From contig NW_014577320.1 in NCBI RefSeq assembly GCF_000485595.1, forward strand, positions 127,271-191,270: 64,000 nt of DNA. Reading direction: 5' to 3'. Each line of letters opens with the position of its first letter. Position 1 is the first letter of the stretch. Position numbers and translations under genes: made by a program. This document shows, one piece after another, positions 12,801-26,800 of this stretch. Under the pieces are notes generated by a model that worked only from the letters and a program-made list of their open reading frames with translations, made no database searches and was not told the DNA's origin. The stretch is from Priapulus caudatus. Its lineage: Eukaryota; Priapulida; Priapulimorpha; Priapulimorphida; Priapulidae.

Positions 12801-15800
12801 AGTTCTTTGTTAACAGTCAACAAATCCATGTTTAACCCTCCTCTTGAGAGTCAAAAGGTTATCAGACACTTACTCTTCGCACGTCAGCGGAAAGTAGATT
12901 TCATGGTCCTTTCAATAATGTGATAAAAACGGTAGGTCAGCGCTGAAACAAAAAAGTTTTGCACTCGGTCCATTAGACCATGTCTTCAGAAAATGTCGGA
13001 TATCTGACCTTTCCCCCACTGCCCTTTGACCTGTGAGCCCAAATTTCGCGCTGTTGATGGGTTTCCTCCCCATCACACTATACATCGAATATTAAGAGCG
13101 TAGGTCGAGCCGTTGAGATTTGTGCCGCAATTCCGTATTTCCTCCTATACCTTAAGTTAAGGGGGAAATATTCCCCCTCCATTGACACATCTTGACCTTT
13201 GACCCTTGACCCCCAAATTCGACATTCCGAGTCCTTTTCACGATCCCCCCCCCCTCCCCGACGTCCCGAATATCAAGACCGTACGTCGAGCAGTTAATGC
13301 TAGCCGCACACTATACGATTTTGCACTGTGCACAGCACTAAGCCCCCGCACACTATACGACCCGCTCCCGATCGATCGGGAGGCCACCGCACACTGTCCG
13401 ACTCAAAGTTGACGCATCGAGAGTGAAGACATCAGGGTTTCGCGTGAGGGTCACCAATGTGTCGGTTAACTCTGGTAAGCTGGCCCATGCTGCCCAGGCA
13501 GTCTTCTTTCCACAACCAAAAAACTGTGATGTTGTATCGCACCCGGTTAGGCTGTGGAAGAGGTGTAGTGCGAAGGATTTTGAAGGACCAAGCTTGGTGA
13601 AGATGGATACAAAACAGCCTATATCCGAACCGTGGATAGCGATGTTGTTGTTTTGGCAGTCCGATTTTTTGAGAATCTCGGCCTATCGGAGCTCTGGGTA
13701 GGCCTCAGTAGCGGCAAACATTACCGTGACATTCCCGTCCATGTCATCTTCACCAAGCTTGGTTCTTTAAAATCCTTTGCACTACCCTTCTTCCACAGCC
13801 TAACCGGGTGTGATACAACATCACAGTTTTTTGGTTTTGGAAAGAAGACTGCCTGGGCAGCATGGGCCAGCTTACCAGAGTTAACCGACACATTGGTGAC
13901 CCTCACGCGAAACCCTGATGTCTTCACTCTCGAGTCGATACATATGCAGCGGATCGAATGCCTAGTTGTTCTCATGTACAGCAAAGGATGTGGTGCAGAT
14001 GGTGTCAACGAGGCCCGGCATCGCCTATTCACCACTGAAAGCAGAATGTTGGAGAACCTCCCACCTACACAAGCAGCACTGTTCCAGCATGTCAAACGAG
14101 CGCTACTTCAGGCCAGCTTCTACTGGAATCAGTCTACCACAGTGCAGCAACGAATTCCCGACTTCAGTGAGTGGGGCTGGCGAAAAGATGGTACGGGTGC
14201 CTGGCAGCCGCTATGAACTACACTCCGTGACGCTTCAGAAGCATGCACCCTTCTGGTGCACTGCAGCTGCCTCAAGTCATGCACAGGAAGGTGCAAGTGT
14301 AATCGCGCCGGTGTCAGGTGCACGATGCTCTGCAAATGCGAGAGCGGATGTAGCAACAACGTTGACAGCAACGACTAGTGGGACTTAATGCTAAAATGTA
14401 TGGGCACAGGCCATACATATATCGAGAGCACTGTTGTGCCCAGTTGAACTTACTGATTATATAACTGGACACAAACCATGACAGTAATCACTTCTAACCA
14501 AAGATTCCATATCGGAAAGCCTACCTTGTCTGTTGTATTTGTCTCTTTATACACAACTGTGTAACTGTAACTATGTTAACCTAACATACATGTAGGAATA
14601 GATGACCAATATGGAATAGACAAATCAAGCAAATTATAATTCTTGTTGAAGCCATGTCCACCATTGTCCACCATGTTTGAGCTTCGTAGAATAAAAATTT
14701 ACACGAATATTTGGTACTTAAATCATTCTTTTTATTATTTCCTCACGATAATGTATGTCAGTATGTTTATGTGTGCATGTTAATGATTGATAACCAGGGG
14801 CGTGTACAGGATTTTGACCAGGAGGGGGTCTAACCGTAACCCAAACTTGCGAGCACGCGAAATTTTTGAAATTAGACCCCCTCAGATTTGTTTTCTGCGC
14901 GAGCAGGGTGGGGGGGTCCGGACCCCCTGGACCCCCCCCCCTGTACACGCCCCTGATAACCCTCAAATTAGTTTCATTCCAACATTACACCCCCCAAAGA
15001 TAGAAAGAGATTAGAAAATCTAAGTATACAGCATTTGCCCGTATGGCAGCCATATTGGATTTGACCATTGTAACAGCCCAAAGAAACCTCAATTCGATGT
15101 AAGAACATCATAATCAGATTCTCTGACCTCGAAAACCCCATAAATATATAAACTTTTATCATACTAGCTCTTTCCCTTTTGGAACTACAATTGATCTTTA
15201 GCTCAGATGGCGGCCATTTTGGATTTGCCCAATATGGCGGCCCCAGGGGCGCCCTTCTTGGCGCCCGGCAGAAATCGTAATAGTATGGTATAAGCTACCT
15301 CTTGACCAAATTTGGTACTTTTAGAAGAATCTGCACCAAAATATCCCTAACAGACCTGACTATATGTCAGATGAGCTAAAAAAGATCTTTTAGATTTTTA
15401 TAGTAATGAATGGATCTTTCTATTACATACACCAAGTGCCCAATCATGTCATGTTATTATAGATTTAATCGGTGCAGGACTACCTAATCTGCGATGCCAA
15501 AAAAATTGTCGTGAACTCATATCCTCCACATCTCCTAAGCAAACAATACACTTAGCATGTATTGCTAGTAAGTGAAAACTTACTTCTAACACACGGCGCA
15601 GGCCATTTTGCCGGCTTTGCCAATAGAAGGGGAAATATGCACACCGGCTCTGGAACACAAACAAAGCACACAGTAAAGGATAGTCCCACACCAAATAAAT
15701 CCGAAAAGCAGTAGATGGTATTGAGATATAAAGGATTTATAAAGTTATGCAGTGGTGAGAGAGTGAATTAAAGCAGTTAAAATGCACTCCACCAAAATGT

Positions 15801-17805
15801 GCCAACAAAGAAAAACTCAAGGAGAGATCAAACTTGGTCTTCATGAAGGTTACTTTTTACGTTTTATTAGCAGATTTCACACGTGGTGAGGAATGGGAAC
15901 GTATTAGTGTGCGTGCTGCCGTCTAAAGCAAATGCATGTGCAAAGTATTTAGCAAAATACAGAGATCACACATTGTTATAACATGTTGGTTATATGAATA
16001 CTTGGTCACTTCGACACAATTCTACACCGGCCACCGTACTAAAAATTACGCAGAGATATCAATGCAAGCTAAAACACCACGTACACGCCTGGATGAATAT
16101 TAATGGTCAAGATTCAATATATGCCTAGTATGCCAAATGCGCCAGTGTCAGCTGAGTAGTATCTCTCCAACTGTCCCCAGAACTTTACTCAACTACAGCG
16201 GTGGGCCAGTAATTGTGCGTTTCTCACCTATGTAAATATCAATTCATCACCAACGTCACGACTTTTAACATATACCATTTTTAAAGAAATCATTTGTCCG
16301 TCTATGTCTACAATACCAAGAGAAGTATCTTGACATGCCAGAGATACAATTGAGCTTTTATTGTATCTGATGGACGTAGTAAATTTGAAAGAATAAATCA
16401 CTTCCTCTTATTCAGTACATACACGAACACAAAGCGCCGATAGCTTTAATTTGACCAAACATCTGAAACGACATTTTTGGTTTTATTAAACCCTGTCTTA
16501 TAAAACTTAGTCTTCCCTGTGGTAACTTATTTCCAACACCCACCCACCTCACTCGACCTCACATAGTGCTAATATTGTTAAGGTCAGTCTAACGTCGTTG
16601 GATGTTACCTATCGTCAGCTTAGACAACTGCATCATTGATGATTCGATCTATTGAGAAAAACGTACAACGTGATAACACTGCACAGGGAGTTTCCCTTAG
16701 TTGAATCTCCACTGGTTATTTTTAAAAGATTACAGTATTAAAAAATCTCATAGCATTTCTCTTTAAAATGTACACTATTATATTTCAGCAATTATGTTCA
16801 CTGATTTGCTTGGAAATTGAAGGCTCTTGTAAGGAGTTGGTTGTCCAACCCAAAAGCATAAAATATAAACGCCCTTAAAATGTGATTACCACATGATTTA
16901 CACATAATCTTCACATGAAGGTAGGTCGTGTTGCATACTAAATTACGTATCATACGACAAAATTGTTTTGTGGCTTGCTGAGAAAACTGACAAATGTGAT
17001 ATATACTTGCATCATTTTGCTGTTCATTAAATATTCATCATCATTTCTTTAAATTATTTTAGGGAAGTTATAAGTGTAAATGACAACCCATACTGCCTTA
17101 AGCTAGCATATAACAGCTCGCATTATATGCTATTATTATAATAAACATCACCAGCGCACCATTTGTGGTATGCCGTGTGACAATAAAACAAATTACTTAT
17201 AGACGTTTTGTCAATAATACAATATCACGAGTATAAGAATTATAAATCTGTAATTTATTTACTACTGAGGTTATTAATGTGATTACTATTTGAATTATGC
17301 TGCGGGCAACTGTCAATAACTCAAATCCAACAGGGGTTTCTGCCTTGCCCACAACAAGTTAAAGATGCATTCCCACGTACATTTTTGTGACAAACCACTG
17401 TAACAAGTGCCGCAGAGCGACAGCGCTCATCTAACGTCTACTGCGGTGACTCTGTGGTGGAGTGGTGGGATTCTAGTAAACCCTGCTAGTCCCAAATGTG
17501 TTCACATTAGTGCTGTGCGTCGGATCCGATAATCCGAATCCGATCCGATCCGAATCCGATCGGATTCGGATTTGGATCGGACGAAGCGATGAAAAAGATA
17601 GAGTGTGTGTTGCGCGCGCGCGCGTGTGTGTGTTTGAGAAGAGAGAGACCTGAGAGGGAGTGTGTATGAGTCTGAAGAGAGAGAGGTGCGCGCGCCGCTG
17701 CGGGTGTGTGTGTGTGAGAGAAAGAGACTGAAAGAGAGACGTGTTTGTGTATTGGTTGTAGTGTGTGACGAGAGAGAGGAGAGAGAGTAGAGAGGGAGAG
17801 AAGAG

Positions 17806-17865
<60 letters not shown>

Positions 17866-20800
17866 AGCGAGAGAGGTGTGGCGCGGCGCGTGATGTGTGG
17901 TGTGTGTGTGTGGTGTGTGTGTGTGTGTTGTGTGTGCTGTGTGTGTGAGAGAGAGAGAGAGAGAGAAGAGTTGCTGCGCGTATTGTATGTGTGTGTGTGT
18001 GTGTGTGGTGAGAGAAGAGAGAGAGAGAAGAGAGATGTGTGCGTGTTTGTGTTGTGGTTGTGTGTGTGTGTGTGTTGTGTGTGTGTGTGTTGTGTGTGTG
18101 TGTGCGTGTGTGGTGTGTGTGAGAGAGAGGGTGTGGCGCGTGTGTGGGTTGTGTGTATACAGAGAAAGAGACAGAGGGATCAGGCAATGCTCAGACGAAA
18201 AGCCATTGGAACCAACGTTGGATGGAATTTATCGTTTCAGATCAATCACCCGTTCTCTAACTTTTCTTACGTCTAAAGTCCGCCGTTCCCCATCTTGATC
18301 CAACAACTCCAAAGTTTTGATGTTGAACCAAATTATAAACGAATTTTACATTGAGGCTGTCCACTAATTACAATTTTATGTTCCGATTCGGTTCGGTATT
18401 TCGGATCGGATAATTTTTTTTTCCGGACGGATTTAGCGAGTACACTCGGATTCGTGATGTCAAAATTGCCACCGGATTCGGATCTCGGATGGACATTCAA
18501 AATAGCCATCGGATCGCATTCGATTCGGCTTTTCAAAACAATGTCGGTATGGATTTTGGTTCATGTCGGATCGCGAGCGCAGCTCAGTCAATACACGCAG
18601 GCCGAAACAGTGGAATCGCACAGGCGATGGTAACCAGGAACCTTCTCAAAAAAGAATGTTCGTTGGGAATCGTTATGCAAAGTTGCCACGAGATGGCGCG
18701 TTGACGTTTATGTCTTTCAGATTAAAGATGGACAGTCCTCATCATACCAGTAGCAACACCTATTTGCAAGACAGAATAGGTAAGCACTCACATTACCTAC
18801 GGCAAAGCCTACAGGCTGCAAATTGCAATAGAGAGCTGCCACTGTAACGAATTAAGGCCAGGCATAAGACACGGCAACCGAACACATGCACTGGCAGGCA
18901 GCCAACTGGCAGTGGCATACGGTGACATGTAACTATACTGACGTACAGAATGACATAGAAATTATACGATTTAAGGAACATAAACCTTCTCAAGCAATTT
19001 AGCTTTTGAAATTTCACTGTGACATTGTAGCCTCATACATCGCAGGCATGTCTAGATCTACTAGCCACTCGGCAGTTCAAATTTCTTTTAACACGTAACA
19101 GTTAGACAATCCATGTTTAAGCCTCCTCTTGAGGTCATAAAGTTATCCGACACTTCTCTTCGCCATTAGCAGAAAGGGACATTTCATGGTCGCTTTCAAT
19201 AAAGCCATAAAATGCTAGGGTCACGTGAAACAAAAAAGTTTTTTCATCGCGTCGTCAGACACCATGTCCTCAGAAAATGTCTAAAATCTGCCTGTGCCCA
19301 TTTGACCTTTGACCTGTGACTTCCATTATCGCCCAGTGATGGCTTTTCTACATGCTGCTATACACCGACTATCACGAGCCTAGGTCGAGCCGTTTAGATT
19401 GTGACGCAATTCGCATTTTCCTCTATACTTAAGTTAAGGAGTGAATGTTCCCCCTTCTTTACAAGACCTCTTGACTTTGACTTTGACCCCAGCTTCGACA
19501 TCCCAACTCGTTTTCGATATACCCCCCCCCACGTCCGAATATCGTGATCCGACGTTACGTCCGAGCGTTAAGATTGTGCCAACTGTTGAAGACCACGGAC
19601 GCACGGACGGACGGAACGCACGACGTCATGCGATTCTACACGCTTGGCATCTTGACTATGTCAGATGAGCTAAACAACGTAATAAACAGTATAACATCAT
19701 AACTTTAACTGAAGCGTTCAGCTTTGAAAATAAAACTGTAAAATAATGTATTAAGCTTATATTCTACAAAAACAACTCAAAAAACGCATTTCACACGGCG
19801 GTTGACTGTATCATGGCGGAAGAGTCGAACGAGGTCAAGTACCAGCAACAAGCTATAGATATCACATAGACAACGTGTTGTATATATCTTATAGAGCATA
19901 TGCATGCTGCAGGCCTTCATGACCTTCAGGTGCTTGGTAATGCACTGCAATGGCAAGCAAGAACGCGTCAAACATTGCCGCAGTGTAGACGCCGAAACTT
20001 TGTAGTCTACGAAGTTTGAATGAACGTATTCCTCGAAGCTTTTTTTTTTTACCGCCCGGCTCTTTTTTTTTGGTATCACACATATATAAGGCAAGTACAA
20101 CGTTCAATGTAAAATAATTCATGGTTTGCCTGATGTTTATGTTTTCCGCTGAAACTTCGAGCAGGGCACCTTTAAATCTCAAGGTGCGAATTCAACGGCA
20201 AGTCGAGGTCCAAAATACTCCCTGATTTACTGCGACTCACTGATTTGACATACGCAGGATCCGTGTGACCCTGAAAATTCTGCCATACTAACTTAGTTTA
20301 CGTTCTGAACAGAAGCACGGCTCGCCGAATAACCGTATTTTTCAGCTGTCTAAAGCATGAGTGTTCAAATGAACTGTACGATCACCACAAAAAAATGACA
20401 CAAATGAATGGTGAGAGAATCAGTTTAATTGAGGGCGCCACGCATCGACATACATTATGGAAAACGAAGAGTATATATGGGAGAATCTCCCACTATATAT
20501 CCTTGATACATTCATAGTGGTAATTTTTTATGTAAAATAAAGTTTGAGATGTGAAAGTCTGAGATGAGGGCCGAGTGATGGGTTACCACCTAAATGATCG
20601 CCATTTAACGTTTATAATATTCAGGATTCTAGGCACTGCTAAAAGCGGAGGCTCCGATGTGTAACATGTAAAGAATTGAAGGATACGCTTATTCGACGGT
20701 AGCCTGCTATGTACCACGTGACATGGTGTTTTTCGCCTTGCCATAACACAACGTTTTGTCAAGGTTAATCTGGTTGGCATGAATGTGTCTTACTTCGTAT

Positions 20801-23800
20801 GAGTTTTTTCTAGCGGTAAGCACACAGGTTGCCATCTGTCTTAGTTCGCATACTAATTTATAACCAAAATGAATACAATTTGTGACGGTAGATGTGCTAT
20901 ACCCGCTTTGTACCGAGGCGTTCTAAAATAGGTTATGCTGCGTTATGCATGTTTTGTAAAACTTTTCGCGCTATATAGAGTTTTATGGCAGGGGGGCGGA
21001 AATACCAATTTTGCATTAAAGATATTGTAATGAAATCTTGTAAAACGAACGGGCAGATAGAGTGCAACCACGACTGTTTGTTTCTGCGTTTTTTGGTCAT
21101 AAATTGCATAAACCTATCCTAATTTGCTTTTTTTTTTTAATACTCAAAACCCCTAGCCTATTCATTCACATACCAAAAATGAGGCAACAATCCGGTTGAA
21201 CCTGAACTCGACTAATGGCAATTTCACATTTTTGCCAAAAATTCTAGTGGCTCGAAAGTCCGTCGACTGGCGTGCTCCAAAATAGGCGTTTAATATGCGG
21301 AGCATAGCAGTAACAACTATACCCAATTTCCAAACAATGATGGGTCAAACGGTTCCTGAGTTATCGTTGACGCGTAGCATAAATGTTGACGGCGGACGTA
21401 ACGACGGATCGAAAACCCATGGATAGCTCGCTTGACGACGTCAAGGTGAGGCTAACTAATTGCAGACCATGCCACGCATGAACTCAAAATAAGCACATGC
21501 TGATTTTGTGAATTATCTTTAATTTGAATTCAGAACTGCGACTCATTTTGCTGGCGGACTCGCCTCTTTTGAGCGGTGGGAGTCCCTGACCCCACCGAGT
21601 TAAATTTTGGCAGGTGGAGGGGGCTCTAAAGCAAAAGCAGTTCGTTCTATTGTTTTAAAGTCAACTAAATCCATGTTTAACCCGATCCTCTTGAGAGTCA
21701 AAAGGTATCAAGTACACTCTACTCTTTCGCGACCAGTCAGCGAAAGTAGATTCATGGTCCTTTCAATAATGTGATAAAACGGTAGGTCAGCGCGCTGAAA
21801 CAAAAAAGTTTTTGCCACTCGGTCCCTTAGACCATGTTTTCAGAAATGTCGGATATTGACTTTGCCCCCTGCCCTTTGAACGCTGTGAGCCCAAATTTCG
21901 CGAGCCTGTTGATGGTTTCCTCCCCATCAACTATACATCGAACTATTAAGAGCCGTAGGTCGAGCCGTTGAGGATTTGTGCCGCAATTCCGTTTCCTCCT
22001 ATACCTAAGTTAAGGGGGAAATATTCCCCTCCATTGACACAATCTTGAACCTTTGACCTTGACCCCAAATTCGAAAATTCGAGTCCTTTCACGATCCCGC
22101 CCCCTCCCCGCGTCGCGAAATATCACAGACCGTAGTCGAGCAGTTTAATGCTAGCCGCACACTCCTGAGATTATTGGCACTGTGCACAGCACTAAGCCCC
22201 GCCCAAACGACCCGCTCCGTCGATCGGGAGGCACCGCAACACGTCCGACTCAAGTTGACGCAACCATGGGCACTCTCATGGCGTTCCAAGCGGATTTAGC
22301 GTTCTAAGGGTCGGAGTGTTTCCCGATGTTCGAATGCCATTGCCATTGAATGGCGGTTTCCGATGGCGCTCGCTACTGTGATTGGTCAATTTTCTTCAGC
22401 GCGCGCCGATCGGTGCGGATGGCCACGCACACTATCCGAGTCGCGTCGTAAGCCTCCGCACCTATCCGACTCGATCTGCCTCACGGATTCAAGAATTCGA
22501 ATCGGCCAAAATACCTCCAGNNNNNNNNNNNNNNNNNNNNNNNNNCAGGATTTACAATTTTCTTAAGAATCGGAGTTCCGGATTTCGGGCGTTCCGATCA
22601 TAAATTGTCGTCGGAGTTCGGAATATTTCGGAGTCGGGATTTTTCAAAAATGCTGGTCGCGATTCGGATTCGGAGCATTGCCGGGATCGGTTGAGAAGAG
22701 CGTGTGCGTCGTTTGTGTTGTGTGTGGTGACAGAGGAGAGAGAGATGAGAGAGAGAGACTGGAGAGAAGTGGAGAACCAGCAGAGGGAGTTAGTGTCATG
22801 CTCTCGAGCCAATCTTAAGCCTCCCGAGCCAAACTAGAACATCTCAATCCAATCGTAAGCCTTCAAATCACGCTCGGGTCGGATAGTGTGCGGCTAGCAT
22901 AAGATTTGTGCCCAACTGTTGACGGATGCACGGACGGACAATCATGCGATTCTACAAGCTGCATCTGACTTCGTCAGCTGAGCTAATAAAAACTTTACAC
23001 AATGCTAAATTCATTATTTCTCACTTTATTCTCACAATACTGCAGGAACGATACATATACGTGTACTAGATAATTATCCTGTAATTAATGAGCCTTAATG
23101 AGTTTCTGGGAACTAGTTTTCATTGTGATTAGAAGCGTAGACAATTAGGGGTTTTCCAGGACTTGTTTATTTTGTGCTAATCTGGCAGTGTGAAAACTCA
23201 CTTCTGACACTCATGTTTGTGCGGAGTCTCGTAATCGGACCATTTCGAGGATTCATTGTTATAATGTGACAACGTGTCCTACCCACGCCTCGTGTGGTTT
23301 GTTCGTTACTGTCTGCAATCTGTTGACCTTTGCTTTAAATATGCAGAATTTGTCATCCGAACTGGACTTGTGTACGTACATGTTTGTATCCACCCAGTAA
23401 AATAATAATATGGCTACTGCACTACTGCACTGTGCTGCATAATGCTGCGAAGTAATCGATAATGAGGATCGATGGAACTTTTCATTGTTGCTAATTTTGT
23501 TAATCTGTCTTAACCACCACCGGTATTTGGAATTCGAAATAGGGTTGAAAATTTGTGTATACATTTGAGCGGAACTCCCGATCCCGCGGGGGGGGGGGGG
23601 TCATCCGAATCACCCGAACCCCCCTGGCTTCGCCCCTGTTAGCAAGTTACAGGTATCCTGTATCACATAGAATTCAGTATCTATTCTTAGTCCGCAGAGA
23701 TGCATTACAGCTTTTACATGCAGCCCTACATGACACCAGGAGAGAACATAATGCCTATAATCCCACACCGTCACGTGCAGTGTGTGCAAAACATCTGGCT

Positions 23801-26800
23801 ACCTGCCTAGCTTCACGTAATTAGAGCACGAAAGGGCACAGGTAACTTGGTAAGGTATTTTTCAATCATAGGATGCAGTGACAAACAAGTGCCGCAGAGC
23901 CACAGCGCTCACCTGACGGCAGGTGTTCTGATGCTAAACTCACTGGCAAACGAATGAAGAGCACCCTCCCATCACCACGTTCGCGCTCAGAGCATATATA
24001 TAGGATACTACTAATACAGATCTAAAATCTATGATAGCTAGGCTTTGCTATACCAGTAGTACAGTAATAAAGATACAGCTGTGTAACTTTAATGACCTCG
24101 CTATATTAACATGTTATCATGGATATGCGTCGAGCGCGAGCGTAGTGGTGGTGGTGGGGGGAGAGTGGGGGGAGGGGGCGGGTGGAGGTGGCTCTAATAG
24201 CAAAAGCAGTTGCCGCGAGATGGCGCGTGCAAGTGTCATCAATAATCAAAGATGGCATCACCCTTCGTGCGTGATAACCTCACTCCATTGAGTTGCTGAA
24301 ATCCAGGGTTAGTATATTCAGGCAGGCGAGAATTTCGCTCAGCTGTGAGTTAACACATCTGCATTGCAGGTTGCCAGGCAATAATTATGATTAGAATAGT
24401 GCCAGTATCACCCCCGATGCATGCGTAATGGGCTGCCGCCAATGGTTTTTGCCTACACACGCAAGCATTCAGGGTTCATTACAGTGTGCTATTACAGGGT
24501 GCTACTCCAGGGTGCTAATACAGACTGCTTTAGAAAATAATATGATTTAAGGAGCGTGAAACCTTGTTCAAAACATTTGCCTTTGCAATTGAACTGTGCA
24601 ACTGTAGCCTCACATCCACAATAGCAAAAGCAGTTCAGTCCTTTGTTAACAGTCAAACAATCCATGTTTAACCCTCCTCTTGAGGGTCAAAAGGTTATCC
24701 GACACTTACTCTTCGCATGTCAGGCAGAAAAGTACATTTCATGGTCCTTTCAATAAAGCCATAAAAATGCTAGTCACCGCGTGAAACAAAAAGTTTTTCA
24801 ATCGCTCGTCACACCAATGTCCTCAGAAAATGTCTAAAATCTGCCCTGTGCCCCATTGACCTTTGACCTGTGACCTCCAATCTCGGCACAGTGATGCTTT
24901 TCCTACCATGATGCTATACACCGACTATCACGAGCCTAGGTCGAGCCGTTTAGATTTGTGCCGCAATCTGCATTTCCTCCCTATACCTTAAGTTAAGGAG
25001 GGAATGTTCCCCTTCTTTTACACCTCTTGACCTTTGACCTTTGACCTCCCAGCTTCGACATCCCAACTCGTTTTGACGATCCCCCCCAACGTCCCAAATA
25101 TCGTGACCGTACGTCGAGCGGTTAAGATTTGTGCCCAACTGTTGACGGACGCACGGACGGACGCACGGACGCACGATCATGCGATTCTACAAGCTGCATC
25201 TGACTATGTCAGATGAGGTAAAAATGATGCAAAAGGACTATGGAATGGGGAGGAAAAATGAGCATTTTTCATTCTCGAATAAAATAGCGTTAATGCACTC
25301 ATACATAAAGCAATATAGGTATGCATATAGCAGATGTCTTGACATTTGATTAAGAGTACATGAATGAGGAATCATTCACACATCATTTGTCTCTCATTTA
25401 TGCACTTCTCATTTGACTTATTTGATGTTTGATATATTTAGTATGAGTACCTTAACGAGAGCATATAAACTCCTGATATATATATATATAAGTATGTACG
25501 TGTGTGTACGTGCGTGCTTGCGTGCATGCATGCATGTGCTCGTATGCATGTATGCACGCTCTCACTCACGCACGCACGCACGCACACACACACACCCCTA
25601 CTTACCTACCTATCTATCTCTACGTACCTACCTACCTTCATGTCTGCCTGCCTGTCTCCCTATCTACCCGCCTGCCTACCTACCTACCTACCTACCCAAT
25701 CCCCCAACCACCCACCCACCCCTCCAAAGATGGCACTTGCAATGAAAGTGTCAACGACACTATAGCTCACATTGGGTGTGATAGAAGAGGAAGAAGATAT
25801 TTAAAATTTGGTAAGTGTTTCATTTATGATGGCCCAAAATGTGATCAAATGTCCTTATTCCCTGTTTTATACTAATAGAAATTTCCCTGTTTTGTTTCAG
25901 GGTTAGTTTTAATGCGAAAATACATGTTTCAGATCTGAAAGTCTGAAATCTGGGCGAGAGATGGCGCTACGCCTAAATGATCGCCATTTTGGTTATCGAT
26001 TATCGCACAAAGCAATAAAATATTCCAGTAAAATCACTGTAACGAAGAATCTAATACACAATATTAAACATAGGTATGATTAGGTAGGTAGGTAGGTAGG
26101 TAGGTAGGTAGGTAGGTAAATTTAACAAAAATCGAATGAATCTCGATGGCCATTTTCATTTTTGCCAAAAAGTGGGCGTGGCTCGAAAGTAGGTCGACTG
26201 GCGTGCTCCAAAATAGGACGTTCAAATAACTCCCATAGGAGTAACAACTGTATGCAATTTGAAACATGTGGGTCAAACGGTTCTTGAGTTATTGTTGACC
26301 GTAGGCAGACACTGAAATGGCATAGTGAAATTGCTAAAATCTACCTAATTTCCATAATTTAAAAAAAATATCAAAACCCCTCTGATATGTTTTGGTGGCA
26401 GGCATGCGATTACAGAATTCCTGTTCAATGAATCAACATCAGATGTAAAATTATATCTGACATAAGTTATCAGGGAATTATGATTGAATCAGCCAATTGC
26501 TTATCCGGAAGCCATTTATATAAAATTGAAACTTGGATGTTGGGTCTAACAAATAAGATGTCACCTACAAAAACATGGCATGAAAACTTTTAATGAGGGC
26601 ACAGAAAAGAAGAAATGAATGGGAGGCATTTATTGTTCTGTAATGAAAATAAATTAGGTATTGATTTATTGTATAAATGTACAACAAGAAAGGTGTACTT
26701 TGCTATCCAAACCCAAACATTTCATCACAAAATATAGCCAACACATCATGATCAGTTTTCATACTCACTAATATTCTTACAAGAGACACAAAAAAGAGGC

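Larger units (their letters stand above)
10880..13413 (+). repeat. Segmental duplication, clean copy
   Basis: The same order of sequence recurs at about 19675-22260: GTAATAAACAGTA, GCTTTGAAAATAAAACTGTA, the TATCATGGCGG block, repeats R3 and R2, then the right half of R1 and the start of a Harbinger-like MITE. This copy reads cleanly; the other is indel-ridden. Homology stops at about 13413, where the inverted arm of the GCDTT gene begins. Confidence 0.85.

Noticed and set aside
13423-14095. Two similar proteins on opposite strands (frames at 13423-13701 plus and 13721-14095 minus)
   Set aside because: They are the antisense reading of the GCDTT gene and of its inverted copy; only the plus frame 13602-14378 matches a known family.
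17507-18298. Long open frames on both strands (up to 226 codons)
   Set aside because: They are read-throughs of GT/GA microsatellites and give only VCVC, RERE or SLSL low-complexity peptides.
25560-25720. Short direct repeats considered as a CRISPR array
   Set aside because: The repeats are contiguous microsatellite units without spacers, and the DNA is animal nuclear sequence.
25504-25875. Open frames of 87-123 codons
   Set aside because: Translations of CTAC/CACG microsatellites.
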